64,000 bases of DNA, taken from positions 422,607 through 486,606 of the forward strand of contig JADJOY010000003.1 of the NCBI GenBank assembly GCA_016713535.1, given 5' to 3'. A model generated the notes under the pieces. That model ran no database searches. It saw only the letters and a program-made list of their open reading frames with translations, and was not told the DNA's origin. Source of the stretch: JADJOY01 sp016713535 [NCBI: Deltaproteobacteria bacterium] (lineage in GTDB: Bacteria > JADJOY01). How positions within the stretch are numbered: position 1 is the first letter of the stretch; each line of letters starts with the position of its first letter. Both the position numbers and the translations under genes were made by a program. Positions 8,060-17,776 of the stretch are shown in pieces.

Positions 8060-9643
8060 ATGGCGGCACGAGGAGCGCAGGCGAGGATCGCTCGGCGGGT
8101 GGGACGGGGCGTGGTGGCGGCGGCGCTCGCCGGCTGTGGCGGCGCGGTCGGGGCGCGGGGTCCCGCGGTGCGCTTCCCGGAGGGCTTCCTGTGGGGCACC
8201 GCGACCGCGGGGTTCCAGGTCGAGATGGGGTGCCCGACGCTCGAGCGCGACCAGTGCGAGGACCGCGGCTCCGACTGGTACGCCTTCGCGACCTCGCCGC
8301 AGACGATCGCTTCCCCCACCGCCCACCTGAGCGGCGATCCGCCCACGTCGGGGCCCGGGCAGTGGGAGCTCTACGCCGAGGACTTCGCGCGCGCCTCCCG
8401 CGAGCTCTCGAACGACGCGTACCGCATGAGCCTCGAGTGGAGCCGGATCTTTCCCGAGCCCACCGACGGCGCCGCGACCACCGACGAGCTGCGCGCGCTG
8501 GCCAGCCCCGCGGCGCTCGCCGGCTACCACGCGATGCTCGGCGAGCTGCGTGCGCAGGGGCTGCGTCCCATGGTGACGCTCGACCATTACACCCTGCCGA
8601 GCTGGATCCACGACGCGGTGGGGTGCCACCTCGACTTCGCCTCCTGCGAGCGGCGCGGCTGGGTGGATCGCGAGCGCATCGTGCGCGAGATCGCCAAGTA
8701 CGCCGGCTTCGCGGCCGCCGAGTTCGGCGCCGAGGTGGACGTGTGGGCGACGCTCAACGAGCCGCTCGCGGTCTTCTACCCGGGCTACCTCTACCCCTCG
8801 GAGGAGCGCAGCAACCCGCCCGCGGTGCTGCTCCAGACCGAGGCGGCGAAGACCGCGATCTTCTCCATGATCGACGCCCACGCGCGCATGTACGACGCCG
8901 TGAGAGCCGCCGATCTCGTCGACGCCGACGGTGACGGCGAGGCGGCCTCGATCGGGCTCGTCTACAACCTGAGCCCGGTCTATCCGAAGAACGCGGATCG
9001 GCCCGGCGACGTCCTCGCCGCCAAGAACGTCCGGTACCTCTACGACGAGGTCTTCCTGCGCGCGGTGGCGCTCGGCGAGCTCGACGACGACCTCGACGGC
9101 GACGCCGAGGTCCGCTCCGACCTGGTGGGCCGCATGGACTGGCTCGGCGTCAACTTCTACAACCGGATCTTCGTCGAGCAGTTCCTGCTGCCGGGGCTCG
9201 CGATCCTCCCCGGGCTCTCGCCGCTCACCACGTTCAACCCGCTCACGCTCGAGTACGACCGCGACTACGCGCGTGGCCTCTACGAGTCCCTCACGTTCGC
9301 GTGGCAGCGCTTCGGGCGGCCGATCTACGTGACCGAGAACGGCTCGCCGCCGATCCAGGGCTATCCGGAGCAGGACCGCTTCCTGATCGAGAACCTGGCG
9401 TGGATCCAGCGCGCGCTGGCCGACGGCGTCGACGTGCGCGGCTACTTCTACTGGTCGCTGATCGACAACTACGAGTGGAACCAGGGCATGGGGACGCCGT
9501 TCGGGCTCTACGCGGTGGATCCGTCCGACCCGACGAAGCGGCGGGTCGCCCGTCCCGCCGCGGCGGTGTATGCGGACGTCGCGCAGCGCAACGGCATCTC
9601 GGGTGCGCTGATGTCCCGCTTCCCGATCGATCCGAGGTCCTGA
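8060..9643 (+). CDS. glycoside hydrolase family 1 beta-glucosidase, predicted lipoprotein
   Basis: The GH1 (beta/alpha)8 enzyme is a retaining beta-glycosidase releasing glucose from beta-glucosides. It carries FLWGTATAGFQVE near the N-terminus, the acid/base Glu in WATLNEP (about residue 233), the nucleophile Glu in YVTENG (about residue 426) and the C-terminal YFYWSLIDNYEW. Start ATG 8060 is preceded by GGAGGAGGGGG. The leader RRVGRGVVAAALAGC ends in a lipobox (LAGC), so it should be lipidated and face the periplasm or cell surface, which is unusual because most bacterial GH1 enzymes are cytoplasmic. The frame is intact over 527 residues. CRP-like sites lie upstream. It may act on exogenous or periplasmic beta-glucan fragments. 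Confidence 0.9.
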   Translation: MAARGAQARIARRVGRGVVAAALAGCGGAVGARGPAVRFPEGFLWGTATAGFQVEMGCPTLERDQCEDRGSDWYAFATSPQTIASPTAHLSGDPPTSGPGQWELYAEDFARASRELSNDAYRMSLEWSRIFPEPTDGAATTDELRALASPAALAGYHAMLGELRAQGLRPMVTLDHYTLPSWIHDAVGCHLDFASCERRGWVDRERIVREIAKYAGFAAAEFGAEVDVWATLNEPLAVFYPGYLYPSEERSNPPAVLLQTEAAKTAIFSMIDAHARMYDAVRAADLVDADGDGEAASIGLVYNLSPVYPKNADRPGDVLAAKNVRYLYDEVFLRAVALGELDDDLDGDAEVRSDLVGRMDWLGVNFYNRIFVEQFLLPGLAILPGLSPLTTFNPLTLEYDRDYARGLYESLTFAWQRFGRPIYVTENGSPPIQGYPEQDRFLIENLAWIQRALADGVDVRGYFYWSLIDNYEWNQGMGTPFGLYAVDPSDPTKRRVARPAAAVYADVAQRNGISGALMSRFPIDPRS

Positions 9644-9647
9644 GGGC

Positions 9648-9670
9648 GCCGAGCCGCGCCGCCGCTCGGC
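9648..9670 (+). terminator. hairpin after GH1 gene
   Basis: GCCGAGC at 9648-9654 pairs with GCTCGGC at 9664-9670 across a 9-nt loop, starting 5 bp after the GH1 stop codon. It has no strong T-run, so it is a candidate terminator only. Confidence 0.35.
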
Positions 9671-9772
9671 CGCGCGCCAGCGCAAGAGTTCGTTTCATTC
9701 CGGTGGGTTCCGCCTGAGCGGCGGCGGTCCGGCGGGGCGCTCCCCGGCGCACCGCGTGGCGTGATCCCGTTG

Positions 9773-9788
9773 TGTGACGCAGATCACA
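9773..9788. promoter_or_regulatory. perfect CRP/FNR-family palindrome
   Basis: TGTGACGCAGATCACA is an exact TGTGA-N6-TCACA match, the E. coli CRP consensus core. It lies 92 bp upstream of the first Rieske oxygenase start and 31 bp before the KstR-like operator. A Crp/Fnr family regulator is encoded directly downstream of the oxygenase pair, so local autoregulatory control is plausible. Confidence 0.65.
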
Positions 9789-9818
9789 GACACACCCAGG
9801 GCGGTACGTGACGATCCG

Positions 9819-9834
9819 GTAGAACACGTTCTAC
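9819..9834. promoter_or_regulatory. KstR-like operator palindrome
   Basis: GTAGAACACGTTCTAC has 7-bp perfect arms around AC. The inner 14 bases match the TnnAACnnGTTnnA pattern known for KstR, the TetR repressor of actinobacterial cholesterol genes, which include kshA. Here the site sits 46 bp before a KshA-like gene. The regulator itself is not in this window. Confidence 0.65.
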
Positions 9835-9879
9835 TCGCGGCCCCGCCGCAACCACTCAATCCGCGTTCTGGAGGACCGA

Positions 9880-10876
9880 ATGGCGTCTCGATTCCCCATG
9901 CCGCAAAACCCCAACGGCTGGTTCCAGGTCGGCCTGTCCCGCGACGTGTCCGCCGGTGAGGTGAAGTCGATCCACTACTTCGGCAAGGACCTCGTTCTGT
10001 TTCGCACGCAGGAAGGCGAAGCGAAGGTGTTCGACGCCGTGTGCCCGCACCTCGGCGCGCATCTCGGTCTCGCCGCGTGGTCGACGGCGACCTGGAGTGC
10101 CTGATGCACCGCTGGCGCTTCGCCGCCTCCGACGGGCACACCACCCACATCCCGCACGCCCAGCGCATCCCGGCGCGCGCCGCGGTGCCGTGCTGGCCGG
10201 TCTCGGAGCGCAACGGCGTGATCTTCGTGTGGCACCACGCCGAGGGTGCGGCACCCGAGTGGGAGATCCCCGAGATCGCGGGCGTGCTCACCGACGCGTG
10301 GACGCCCTGGCGCGTGAGCCACTACCAGATCAAGACCCACTGCCAGGAGATCGGCGAGAACGTGCTCGACGCGATGCACCTGCTCGGCGTCCACGGCATG
10401 GTCCCGCCCGAGAACAGCTCGAGCAACGTCGAGGTCCACGGCCACGAGCTGCACGTCTTCCAGCACATGCGGATGGGCGAGGGCGTGATGGCCGACATCG
10501 AGGTGCCGGTGAAGACCCGCACCGTAGGCCCGGGTGTGGCGATCCTGAGTGTCGAGGTAGGGCCGGTCGAGACGGTGGCGTTCGTCAACCAGACGCCGGT
10601 CGACGAGGACCTGATCGACGCCTGGATCGTGTTCAGCTTGAAGCGTCAGGGTGATCCCGAGACCGACGACACCATCGCCGAGATGTACCAGAGCTACCTG
10701 ACCATGCAGTACGAGCAGGACATCCCGGTGTGGGACACCAAGCGCTTCATCCACCGCCCGCTGCTCTCGGACGCGGACGGTCCGATCCCGGTGTGGCGCA
10801 AGTGGTACCGACAGTTCTACTCAAGGACTGGTGGACCGCGCTCGACTCGGATCCCCAGCTCAAGATGGCGGGCTGA
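9880..10876 (+). CDS. Rieske oxygenase, KshA-like (3-ketosteroid 9-alpha-hydroxylase type), two frameshifts
   Basis: This is the terminal oxygenase subunit of a two-component Rieske monooxygenase, which would take electrons from a separate reductase to hydroxylate a steroid or similar polycyclic substrate. The Rieske [2Fe-2S] ligands are CPH in VCPHLGAHLG and CxxH in ECLMHRWRF. The mononuclear iron site is NVLDAMHLLGVH (D-x2-H-x4-H). Start ATG 9880 has GGAGG 5 nt away. The frame breaks at about 10073, where comparison with the downstream paralogue suggests a 4-base loss in a GGC repeat, and again at about 10822 (one base). The true C-terminus (KDWWTALDSDPQLKMAG) ends at 10876. It is followed after 80 bp by a second paralogue. 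The exact substrate is unknown. Confidence 0.85.
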
Positions 10877-10956
10877 GCGGACCTCGAGCCCACGTCGTCA
10901 TCTCCCAACCCGAACTCTCCCACCGCCCTCCCAGGCGGCGCCCCACGAGGAAGCTC

Positions 10957-11979
10957 ATGTCACAGGCCGCGCGCGTCGAGAAGAATCGTTTCCCCTTCAC
11001 TCAGTACCCGGTGGGCTGGTTCCAGGTCGGCTACTCGTCCGAGCTCGGCCCGCTCGGAGTGCAGCGTGTCCAGTACTTCGGCGAGGACCTGGTGCTGTTC
11101 CGCGGCGAGAGCGGACAGCCCTACCTCCTCGACGGCTACTGCCCGCACCTCGGCGCCCACATGGGCTGCGGTGGCCACGTGGAGAAGGAGGCGATCGAGT
11201 GCCCGTTCCATGCCTGGAAGTTCGACGGCACCGGGGTGTGCACGGAGATCCCGTACGCCACCAAGATTCCCAAGAAGGCCAAGGTGCACCCGTGGGTGGT
11301 GCGCGAGGTCAACGGCATCATCTTCGCCTACCACGGCGTCAACGGTGAGGAGCCGCCCTGGGAGGTGCCCGAGCTGCCCGAGCTCTCCTCCGACGAGTGG
11401 ACGCCGGTGCGCACGGTGCGCTTCAAGATCAAGAGCCACAACCAGGAGATGGCCGAGAACTCGGTGGACGGACCGCACTTCCTCTACGTCCACAAGGCGC
11501 TGCGCGCGAAGACCGCCTCGGCGGCGATCGACGGCCACATTTTCCGTACCTTCAACAAGATGGAGGTGGACCTGACCCGGTGGGGGATGCCGGACGGTCA
11601 GCTCGAAGGCTCGGCGCAGGTCACCACCCACGGCTTCGGGTTCTCGGTGGTGCGGCTGAGCTTGCTCTCCGAGATCATCACGATCGCGACGGTGACGCCG
11701 ATCGACGAGGAGTACCTCGACGCGCGCTTCGCGTTCACCGTGAAGAAGCTCGATGACGAGTCCATGACCGACCTGGTGGTGCAGCAGGTGGTCGACGACA
11801 TCGCGAGCAGGTGCGCGAGGACGCGGTGATCTGGGGAGAACAAGAAGTACCTGGAGAAGCCGGTGCTGTGCGACGGCGACGGACCGATCGCGCTCTATCG
11901 CAAGTGGGCGCGGCAGTTCCTCCCGGGATACAAGCCAGCCAGCGGCAAGAAGGCGCGCCCGACCGCGCGCGCGGCGTGA
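10957..11979 (+). CDS. second Rieske oxygenase, KshA-like (compensating frameshift pair near the end)
   Basis: This tandem paralogue of the upstream oxygenase is about 340 residues long. The Rieske motif is complete (CPHLGAHMG and ECPFHAWKF), and the catalytic iron ligands lie in NSVDGPHFLYVH. The start is ATG 10957 with GAGGAAG just upstream. One base is missing near 11803 and one extra G appears in the GGGG run at 11833-11836. These together restore the frame, so the protein runs through EQVREDAVIW and ENKKYLEKP to the RKWARQF block and stops at 11979. Two closely related oxygenases in one operon may hydroxylate different ring positions or substrates, as multiple KshA homologues do in steroid-degrading bacteria. 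No ferredoxin reductase gene is nearby. Confidence 0.85.
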
Positions 11980-11991
11980 AACCCTCGGAAG

Positions 11992-12020
11992 CCCCGGCGT
12001 GTCGCGCGACACGTCCGGGG
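11992..12020 (+). terminator. long hairpin after Rieske pair
   Basis: CCCCGG-CGTGTCGC at 11992-12005 pairs with GCGACACG-T-CCGGGG at 12006-12020, with one bulged T and almost no loop. It lies 12 bp past the stop of the second oxygenase, and the inner 16 bases are a perfect palindrome. It could be a terminator or a binding site. Confidence 0.4.
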
Positions 12021-12061
12021 GGCCGTCAGTTTGTCAACGCTCGGCCCGGGTGGCCGGGCCT

Positions 12062-12104
12062 CGGGCCTCACCCTACGTCTTGGCCGGGTGAGGCCCGTCT
12101 TGTT
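12062..12104 (+). terminator. intrinsic terminator between Rieske operon and Crp/Fnr gene
   Basis: A perfect 12-bp stem (CGGGCCTCACCC 12062-12073, GGGTGAGGCCCG 12086-12097) with a 12-nt loop is followed by TCTTGTT, a T-rich tail rare in this GC-rich window. This is the best intrinsic terminator seen here. Confidence 0.65.
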
Positions 12105-12190
12105 CCTCGACGGCGGGAGCGCCACAATCGTAGTCAGGGGTGACGGATCTCCCGACGCCCACTCGTATCCGCAGGACCGAGGTTCGCATC

Positions 12191-12902
12191 GTGACCGCGA
12201 TACATTCGGCGACCCTCCCGATCCAACCGTTCAAGGAAGTCGGATGCCTCGATGCGCTCGAGCCGTCCGTGATCCGCTCACTCGAGCAGCGCGCCGAGAA
12301 GCTCAGGTTCCCGCGCGGCTCGGTGTTCCGTCGTCAGGGCGACGTCGACCCCGCCATCTACGTCCTCACGGAGGGCCGCGTGCGCCTCTACCGGCTCTCG
12401 GAGGAGGGGCGTGAGCAGACGCTGTGGATGCTCGGCACCGGCCAGTGTTTCTGCTTCAGCTCGGTCCACCACTGCTTGCCGAGCCCGTATTCGGTGGAGT
12501 GCCTGAGCGACGTGGCGTTGGTCCGGGTCTCGGCCGACCAGTGTCGCGAGCTGCTCGCCGGGGACGCGCGCTTCGACGCCGGGGTGATCCGCTGCCTCGC
12601 CGGGCGCGTCGGCGAGCTCGCGCGTCTCACCGGAGTCGCTCGCGTGCGAGCCGGTGCGGCGCCGCCTCGCAGGAGTGCTCGTCGACCTCGCCGAGCGTCA
12701 CGGTCGGCGTGCGCCGGACGGCACGCTGATCGAGGACGTGACCCACGAGATGCTCGCTGGCTCGACGGGCGCCGCGCGCGAGGTGGTGTCGCGGACGCTC
12801 AAGCGCCTCGAGTCCGAGGGGCTGCTCAGGACCGGTCGTGCGCGGCTCCTGATCCGTGATCTCGAGCGGCTGCGCGGCGAGGCGTCGTCGCAGGAAGTGT
12901 GA
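12191..12902 (+). CDS. Crp/Fnr family transcriptional regulator (one frameshift)
   Basis: The N-terminal cyclic-nucleotide-binding-like beta roll reads FPRGSVFRRQGDVDPAIYVL, then GRVRLYRLSEEGREQTLWML. The region after it has three cysteines (GQCFCFSSVHHC), which might hold a redox or metal ligand set, although this is speculative. The C-terminal winged helix reads VTHEMLAGSTGAAREVVSR, TLKRLESEGLL. An extra base near 12632 must be removed to join the two halves across LTESLACEPVRRRL. GTG 12191 is preferred over GTG 12140, with GAGG 8 nt upstream. Likely targets are the TGTGA-N6-TCACA site before the Rieske pair and possibly the GH1 promoter. These links are inference. Confidence 0.85.
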
Positions 12903-12958
12903 GCGGAGGGGCTGCGCGCCGCGCGCGCGCGGACGCTGAGCTTCGCTGACGGCGGCGC

Positions 12959-13579
12959 TCAGCTCACCAGCCCGCTCATGTGCAGGGCGAAGCCGAGGTC
13001 GCCCTTGACCTTGAGCCGCCCGGTCACGAACAGAAGCTTCGGGTTTTTCTTCCGCGACAAGAGCTGAAGGAAGTCGTCGAGCGCGACCCGGATGGTCGCC
13101 CGCGGCTCGCTGCTCGCGCCCGGTGCGCCGGGGGTGATCGAGAGCGCGCGGCGGTCGCCCTCGTGGTCGAGGTCGAAGCGCAACGTGCCGCGTGCGCGCT
13201 CCACGATCGCGAGCCGCCTGGGGGTCACGAAGAGCGGCACGAACGCGTCGCGCGAGAGCTCCGAGAGCGTGCCGGTGCGCGCCACCTCGTCCTGGGTGCG
13301 GCGCACGAACACCGCGTCGAAGTCGGGGCGTGAGACCGCGATGGTGAGGCGCGTGTCCGCGGGAGCGCCGCGCTCGACCGCGAGCCTGGAGCGCGCGATC
13401 CGCACGCTCCACGAGCCGCCTCCGTCGATGTGGAAGACCGCGGCCCCCGGCGTATCGGCGGTCCCGTAGCGCTTCGGATCGCGCGCGTACTGGGCGGGGA
13501 AGAACTCGCGGAAGAACGCGTCGGGATCGCTCGGCACGCTGAGCGCGGCGGGAGCGTTGCCGCGAGGAGCACGGGGCAT
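12959..13579 (-). CDS. SCP2 sterol-carrier domain protein
   Basis: This 206-residue protein has the SCP2-type lipid-binding fold. Visible features are the early WSVRIARSRLAVERG strand pair, TIRVALDDFLQLLSRKKNP and the terminal VKGDLGFALHMSGL, which is characteristic of SCP2 domains (variants of KGDLxLALKL). These proteins bind sterols, fatty acids or acyl-CoA and present them to enzymes. Translation starts at ATG 13579 on the minus strand, divergent from the FadL gene 122 bp away. With KshA-like oxygenases and FadL beside it, a role in handling steroid or long-chain lipid substrates is plausible. No signal peptide is visible, so it is expected in the cytoplasm. Confidence 0.8.
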   Translation of the reverse strand: MPRAPRGNAPAALSVPSDPDAFFREFFPAQYARDPKRYGTADTPGAAVFHIDGGGSWSVRIARSRLAVERGAPADTRLTIAVSRPDFDAVFVRRTQDEVARTGTLSELSRDAFVPLFVTPRRLAIVERARGTLRFDLDHEGDRRALSITPGAPGASSEPRATIRVALDDFLQLLSRKKNPKLLFVTGRLKVKGDLGFALHMSGLVS

Positions 13580-13701
13580 CGGCGGGGCCTCGGGGGGGGG
13601 GCGATGTCGGATGGTTTGGTGGTGGAGCGGCCTGGTCTATGATCGGCCGCCGCCCGGTGAGGTCGCTCTCACTTCGACGACGATAGCGGGCGCGGAGGTC
13701 C

Positions 13702-15285
13702 ATGTCACGCCGCGTTCGACGCCACCTTCTCGCGAGCTCGTGGGCACGGCGGGTGGTTCGTGCCGCAGTGTCGCTCGTGATCGGGATCGCGCTCGGACCC
13801 GCTCGCGCGAGCGCGTCGTATCTGGAGACGCTCGGTCTCGGCTCGCGAGCGATCTCGCTCGGCAACGCGTTCGTGGCGGTCGCCGACGATCCGTCGGCCA
13901 ACTACTACAACCCCGCGGGGCTCACCCAGCTCATCGGCGGTCCCAGGGCTGACTTCTCGGTCGGCGCCAACATCACGGGAATCCGCCTCCAGTACCGGGA
14001 ACCCATCGTCGACGACCTCTCGGGCGTGCGCGCGGGCCAGACCGTGCACATGGACCACGACTTCCCCGACTTCATCCCGCAGCCCTTCTTCCCGTCGGGC
14101 TTCGAGCTCGGTGAGCGCTTCTACCTGGTGCCCTTCGCGCTCCAGACGCCGTTCGCGGGCACCACCCAGTGGCCGTCGACGTTCGGAGACGCGCGCTTCT
14201 CCGCAGCCGAGGGCGGTCAGCTCTTCATCACCTGGTCGCCGACCCTGGGAATGCGCGTGAACGAGTGGCTCGCGGTCGGCGCCGGCTTCGACCTCGTGAT
14301 CGCGGACGACCTCTGGCAGAAGGCGGTGTTCGGCGACGGAGCGCTCGGGCGCTCGGTCTCGACCTCGCTCACCGGCCAGCCGGATTCGGTGATCACGCCG
14401 TTCGTGAAGACCGCCAACGGGGTCGACGACGGCTACACGCTGCTGCGCGCCGCGCATCGCTTCCCCACCGGGATCTCGCCCGTCAACGACGTGGATCTGG
14501 ATTTCCGGACGCCGGGATTTCGCGTCGGCGTCATGGTCTTCCCGAACGAGTGGCTGCGGATCGGCGCGGCGTACCGCAGCAAGCTCGAGCCGACCGTACA
14601 GGGCTCGATCGAGACCCACTGGGAGGAGGCGATCCTCGACCACCCGATCTACCGCGCCGCCGGCGTCACGGACGATCGCGAGCACTTCCACCTCGAGTTC
14701 CCGCTGCCGCAGCGGGTGGCGTTCGGGATGAGTGCCAGGGTCACCGACCGCTGGATGGTGACCGCGGAGTACGACTTCACCGACTGGGCGCACGCGCGGG
14801 TGGTCGACAACATCCGCATGGTGAGCGGCGGCCTCAACGACAACCTGCTCACGCCGAACGGTGTGCGGCTCATCCAGATCGGCCGTCATCCGCGCAGCAC
14901 CCACGCCGCCCGTACCGGCGTCGAGTGGAAGCCCCTCGACCCGCTCGTGCTCACGGCGGGGTTCTGGTACGACCCGACTCCGGTGCGCGACAAGTACTAC
15001 GAGTTCGGCTCCGATCCCGGTACGCGGTTCCTCTACTCGTGGGGAGTGCAGCTCGTGGGGCTCGCCGGCGGGCTGCTCGACGTGGGCAGCCACGTGCAGT
15101 ACGCGGACGTCGTGGAGCGCCACCTCGCGGTGGGCGAGAGCGTGCTCGCGGGCGGCTCGCGCAACATCGGCGTGCCCGACGACAACGGGGTCTCGAGCGG
15201 CAACTTCGGTCCCAACGACACGTTCTCGGTCGTCACCGGCGGCCACATCCTGAACTGGGGCTTCCTGGTCACGGTCCACTACTGA
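13702..15285 (+). CDS. FadL/OmpP1/TodX family outer-membrane transporter
   Basis: This is a predicted 14-stranded beta-barrel that passes long-chain fatty acids or other hydrophobic molecules across the outer membrane. After a signal peptide (core AVSLVIGIALGPARASA) the FadL N-terminal hatch signature follows: LGLGSRAISLGNAFVAVADD, then SANYYNPAGL. The rest alternates beta strands (YLVPFALQTPF, RIGAAYRSK, VTAEYDFTDWA) and ends with an aromatic residue (VTVHY), as barrel proteins do. The frame is intact over 527 residues. GGAGG lies just before ATG 13702. Its neighbours are SCP2 (divergent) and the Rieske pair, consistent with steroid or lipid uptake. Confidence 0.9.
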   Translation: MSRRVRRHLLASSWARRVVRAAVSLVIGIALGPARASASYLETLGLGSRAISLGNAFVAVADDPSANYYNPAGLTQLIGGPRADFSVGANITGIRLQYREPIVDDLSGVRAGQTVHMDHDFPDFIPQPFFPSGFELGERFYLVPFALQTPFAGTTQWPSTFGDARFSAAEGGQLFITWSPTLGMRVNEWLAVGAGFDLVIADDLWQKAVFGDGALGRSVSTSLTGQPDSVITPFVKTANGVDDGYTLLRAAHRFPTGISPVNDVDLDFRTPGFRVGVMVFPNEWLRIGAAYRSKLEPTVQGSIETHWEEAILDHPIYRAAGVTDDREHFHLEFPLPQRVAFGMSARVTDRWMVTAEYDFTDWAHARVVDNIRMVSGGLNDNLLTPNGVRLIQIGRHPRSTHAARTGVEWKPLDPLVLTAGFWYDPTPVRDKYYEFGSDPGTRFLYSWGVQLVGLAGGLLDVGSHVQYADVVERHLAVGESVLAGGSRNIGVPDDNGVSSGNFGPNDTFSVVTGGHILNWGFLVTVHY

Positions 15286-15361
15286 GCGAGAGCGCGGCGC
15301 CACGCGCGCGGTGCGGTCCGCGGGTTTGACCCTCGCCGGCGTGGATGGTTCCCTTCACGGC

Positions 15362-17517
15362 ATGTCGAAGGTTGCGTGGGTTTTCTCACGGTGGCGCCGC
15401 CTCTACGCGCGCGGGCTCACACCCGCGGTGATCGCGGCGCTGTTGCTCGGCGTGGTGCTCGCGCCGGGTGTCGGGTCGGCTCAGCCGGCCAACCAGGGAG
15501 CGCAGTTCGGCCCGCCGGTTCCAGGGGCCGAGGTCGGGGTGCCCGCTCCTCGCAGTGGTCTCGGGGTGGTGCCCCTCGACCTGGACCGCTCGACGCCGGC
15601 ACGCGCCTGGCGCGCGTTCGTCGACGCCGCCGGCGCGCGGAACTTCGAGCGCGCCGCGTGGGTGCTCGATCTCGACGACGTCGCCGCCGACCAGGCCCGG
15701 CTGGTGGGCCCGACGCGCGCCGCCAAGCTGTGGCGGGTGCTGCGAACGGCGCGCGTCGCCGACGTCCGCGATCTGCCCGACGAGATCGACCCGTCCCCTC
15801 AGCCCGGCGGCGTGGCCGGGCGGTGGAGATCACCCGGTTTCGCCACGCAGCGTCGGCGACGGACGTGGCGATCGTCCTCGAGCGAACCATCGCCCCGGAC
15901 GATGGCCTGCTCGCCTGGCGGGTCAGCTCGGACACGGTGTCGTCGATCGCCCACTGGTACGCGCGCATCGTCGACGGCGACCTGCAGGCGGTGACCGCGG
16001 ACGAGCTCAACCGCGGGCTCGGCCCGCGCCCGCCGGACCTCGACCTGAGCACGCCCGCGCGCAGCCTGAAGAGCCTCGTCGACGCCACTCGCGCCGGACG
16101 GCTCGACGTCGCTGCGCGCTCGCTCTGGCTCAACGACATCCCCGAGCTGCAGCAGCCGGAGGTGGGTCGACGACTCGCCCGCGAGCTGATGATGGTCCTC
16201 GACCAGACGCTGTGGATCGACTTCACGACGGTGAGCGACCGGCCGTTCGGCAAGCCGGAGTCGAGCGACGTGTCGTACGACGAGGACGAGATCGGCGTGG
16301 TGTCGCTCGCGTCGCAGAAGGTGCCGATCCGGCTGGTGCGCGTGCCCGAGGGGCGCGAGCCGGCGCTGTGGGTGGTGTCGCGCGCGACCGTCACGCGCAT
16401 CCCGGTGCTCTACGATCACTACGGCATCGGCGCGCTGGTCACGTGGATCCCGGCGCCGCTCTTCGCGCACCGCTTCCTCGAGATCCAGGCGTGGCAGTGG
16501 CTGGGGCTCGCGATCACGCTGGTGCTCGCGGTGGCGATCGGCCTGGTCGCGCGGCGAGCAGTGCTGGGCATCACCGGACTCGTCGCCTCGCGCTGGCCGG
16601 CGCTCGCGCGCACGCCCTTCGCCGAGCTGATCGGTGCGCCGATGCAGGCCATCTTCGCGCTCGTCGCGGTGGGCTGGCTGGCCACGTTGCTCAGGCTCTC
16701 GAAGCCCGCCGCCGCGACGCTCGACGGCGTGTTCGCGCCGCTCACGATCGTCCTCGTCACGTGGCTGGTGCTGCGCTCGAGCGAGCTGGTGACGATCTCG
16801 ATCGAGCGCTACCTGGCGGCGGCGAGCGCCGAGTCGAGCCTGCAGCGCAGCGTGTCGACGCGGCTCCAGCTCCTGCGCCGGCTCTTCAGCGTGCTGGTGC
16901 TGCTGGTCGCGACGGCAGCGGTCCTGATGCGCTTCGAGGTGGTGCGGCACATCGGCACTGGCCTGCTCGCCTCGGCGGGGTTCGCCGGCATCGTGATCGG
17001 CTTCGCGGCGCAGCAGACCCTCGGCAATCTCTTCACGGGACTGCTCTTCGGCATCACCCAGCCGGTGCGGATCGGCGACATCGTGGTGTTCGAGAGCGAG
17101 TGGGGGTTCGTCGAGGAGATCACGCTCACCCACGTGGTGATCTGCACCTGGGACCTGCGGCGGCTGGTGGTGCCGATCCCGTACCTGCTGGCGCGCCCGA
17201 TCCAGAACTGGACGCGTTCGTCGGGCGAGGTGCTCGGCACCGTGGTCGTCAAGACGAGCGCGACCGTCGACGTCGACGCGTTGCGGGCCGAGGCGGTCCG
17301 CGTGGTCAAGGCGTCCAAGCTCTCCGACGGCAAGGAACCGAACGTGTCGGTCGCCGACTTCACCGACACCGCGGTCGAGATCCGCGTGGTGGTGGGCGCC
17401 TCGAACGCTGCCCAGCTGTGGGCGCTGCGCAGCGAGGTGCGCGAGGCGATGTTGCGCTGGATCCAGGCCCAGCGCCACGCGGGTGCGAGCGCCTCTCCGG
17501 GAGGCGTAGCCAGGTAG
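15362..17517 (+). CDS. MscS family mechanosensitive channel, large form (one frameshift)
   Basis: A signal peptide (LTPAVIAALLLGVVLAPGVG) leads to about 330 residues of periplasmic domain built of repeated STPARAWRAFVDAAxxxxFE units (also STPARSLKSLVDATRAGRLD), then membrane helices from about position 16420. The pore helix and MscS core read GFAGIVIGFAAQQTLGNLFT, GLLFGITQPVRIGDIVVFE, and the cytoplasmic vestibule follows. The channel opens on membrane tension to release solutes during osmotic downshock. One base seems missing near 15825 (VAGR to AVEITRFR). The periplasmic repeat pattern resembles the hardly characterised N-termini of large MscS proteins in GC-rich Gram-negatives. An osmotic link with the glucan locus further right is only thematic. 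Confidence 0.85.
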
Positions 17518-17776
17518 ACACGAAGCCCGGGCGGGCGGATCGAGGCCGGGGGCGAACGATCGTGCAGAGTCCCTCGGGCTGGGGTGCGAGGGTGAGCGGG
17601 GTCGTGGTCGGGGCGTCCCGCGGCGAGCTCTCCACGCGCCCGGGTGGCTGGTTGACGCGCTGCGTAGAGGGTGGTTCGCTGCGCGCGGTTCGGGGCGGTC
17701 GCGAGGCGCGTTCGGGGACGCGTTCGTGGGCCGACTCCGGGTACTCCGCAGGCACGGAAACGGAACGAGGATCTCG

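Noticed and set aside
12627-13901. A 424-codon minus-strand open frame spanning the SCP2 gene
   Set aside because: It is out of frame with the SCP2 domain, which has clear family motifs, and its product is a shadow-like arginine-rich sequence.
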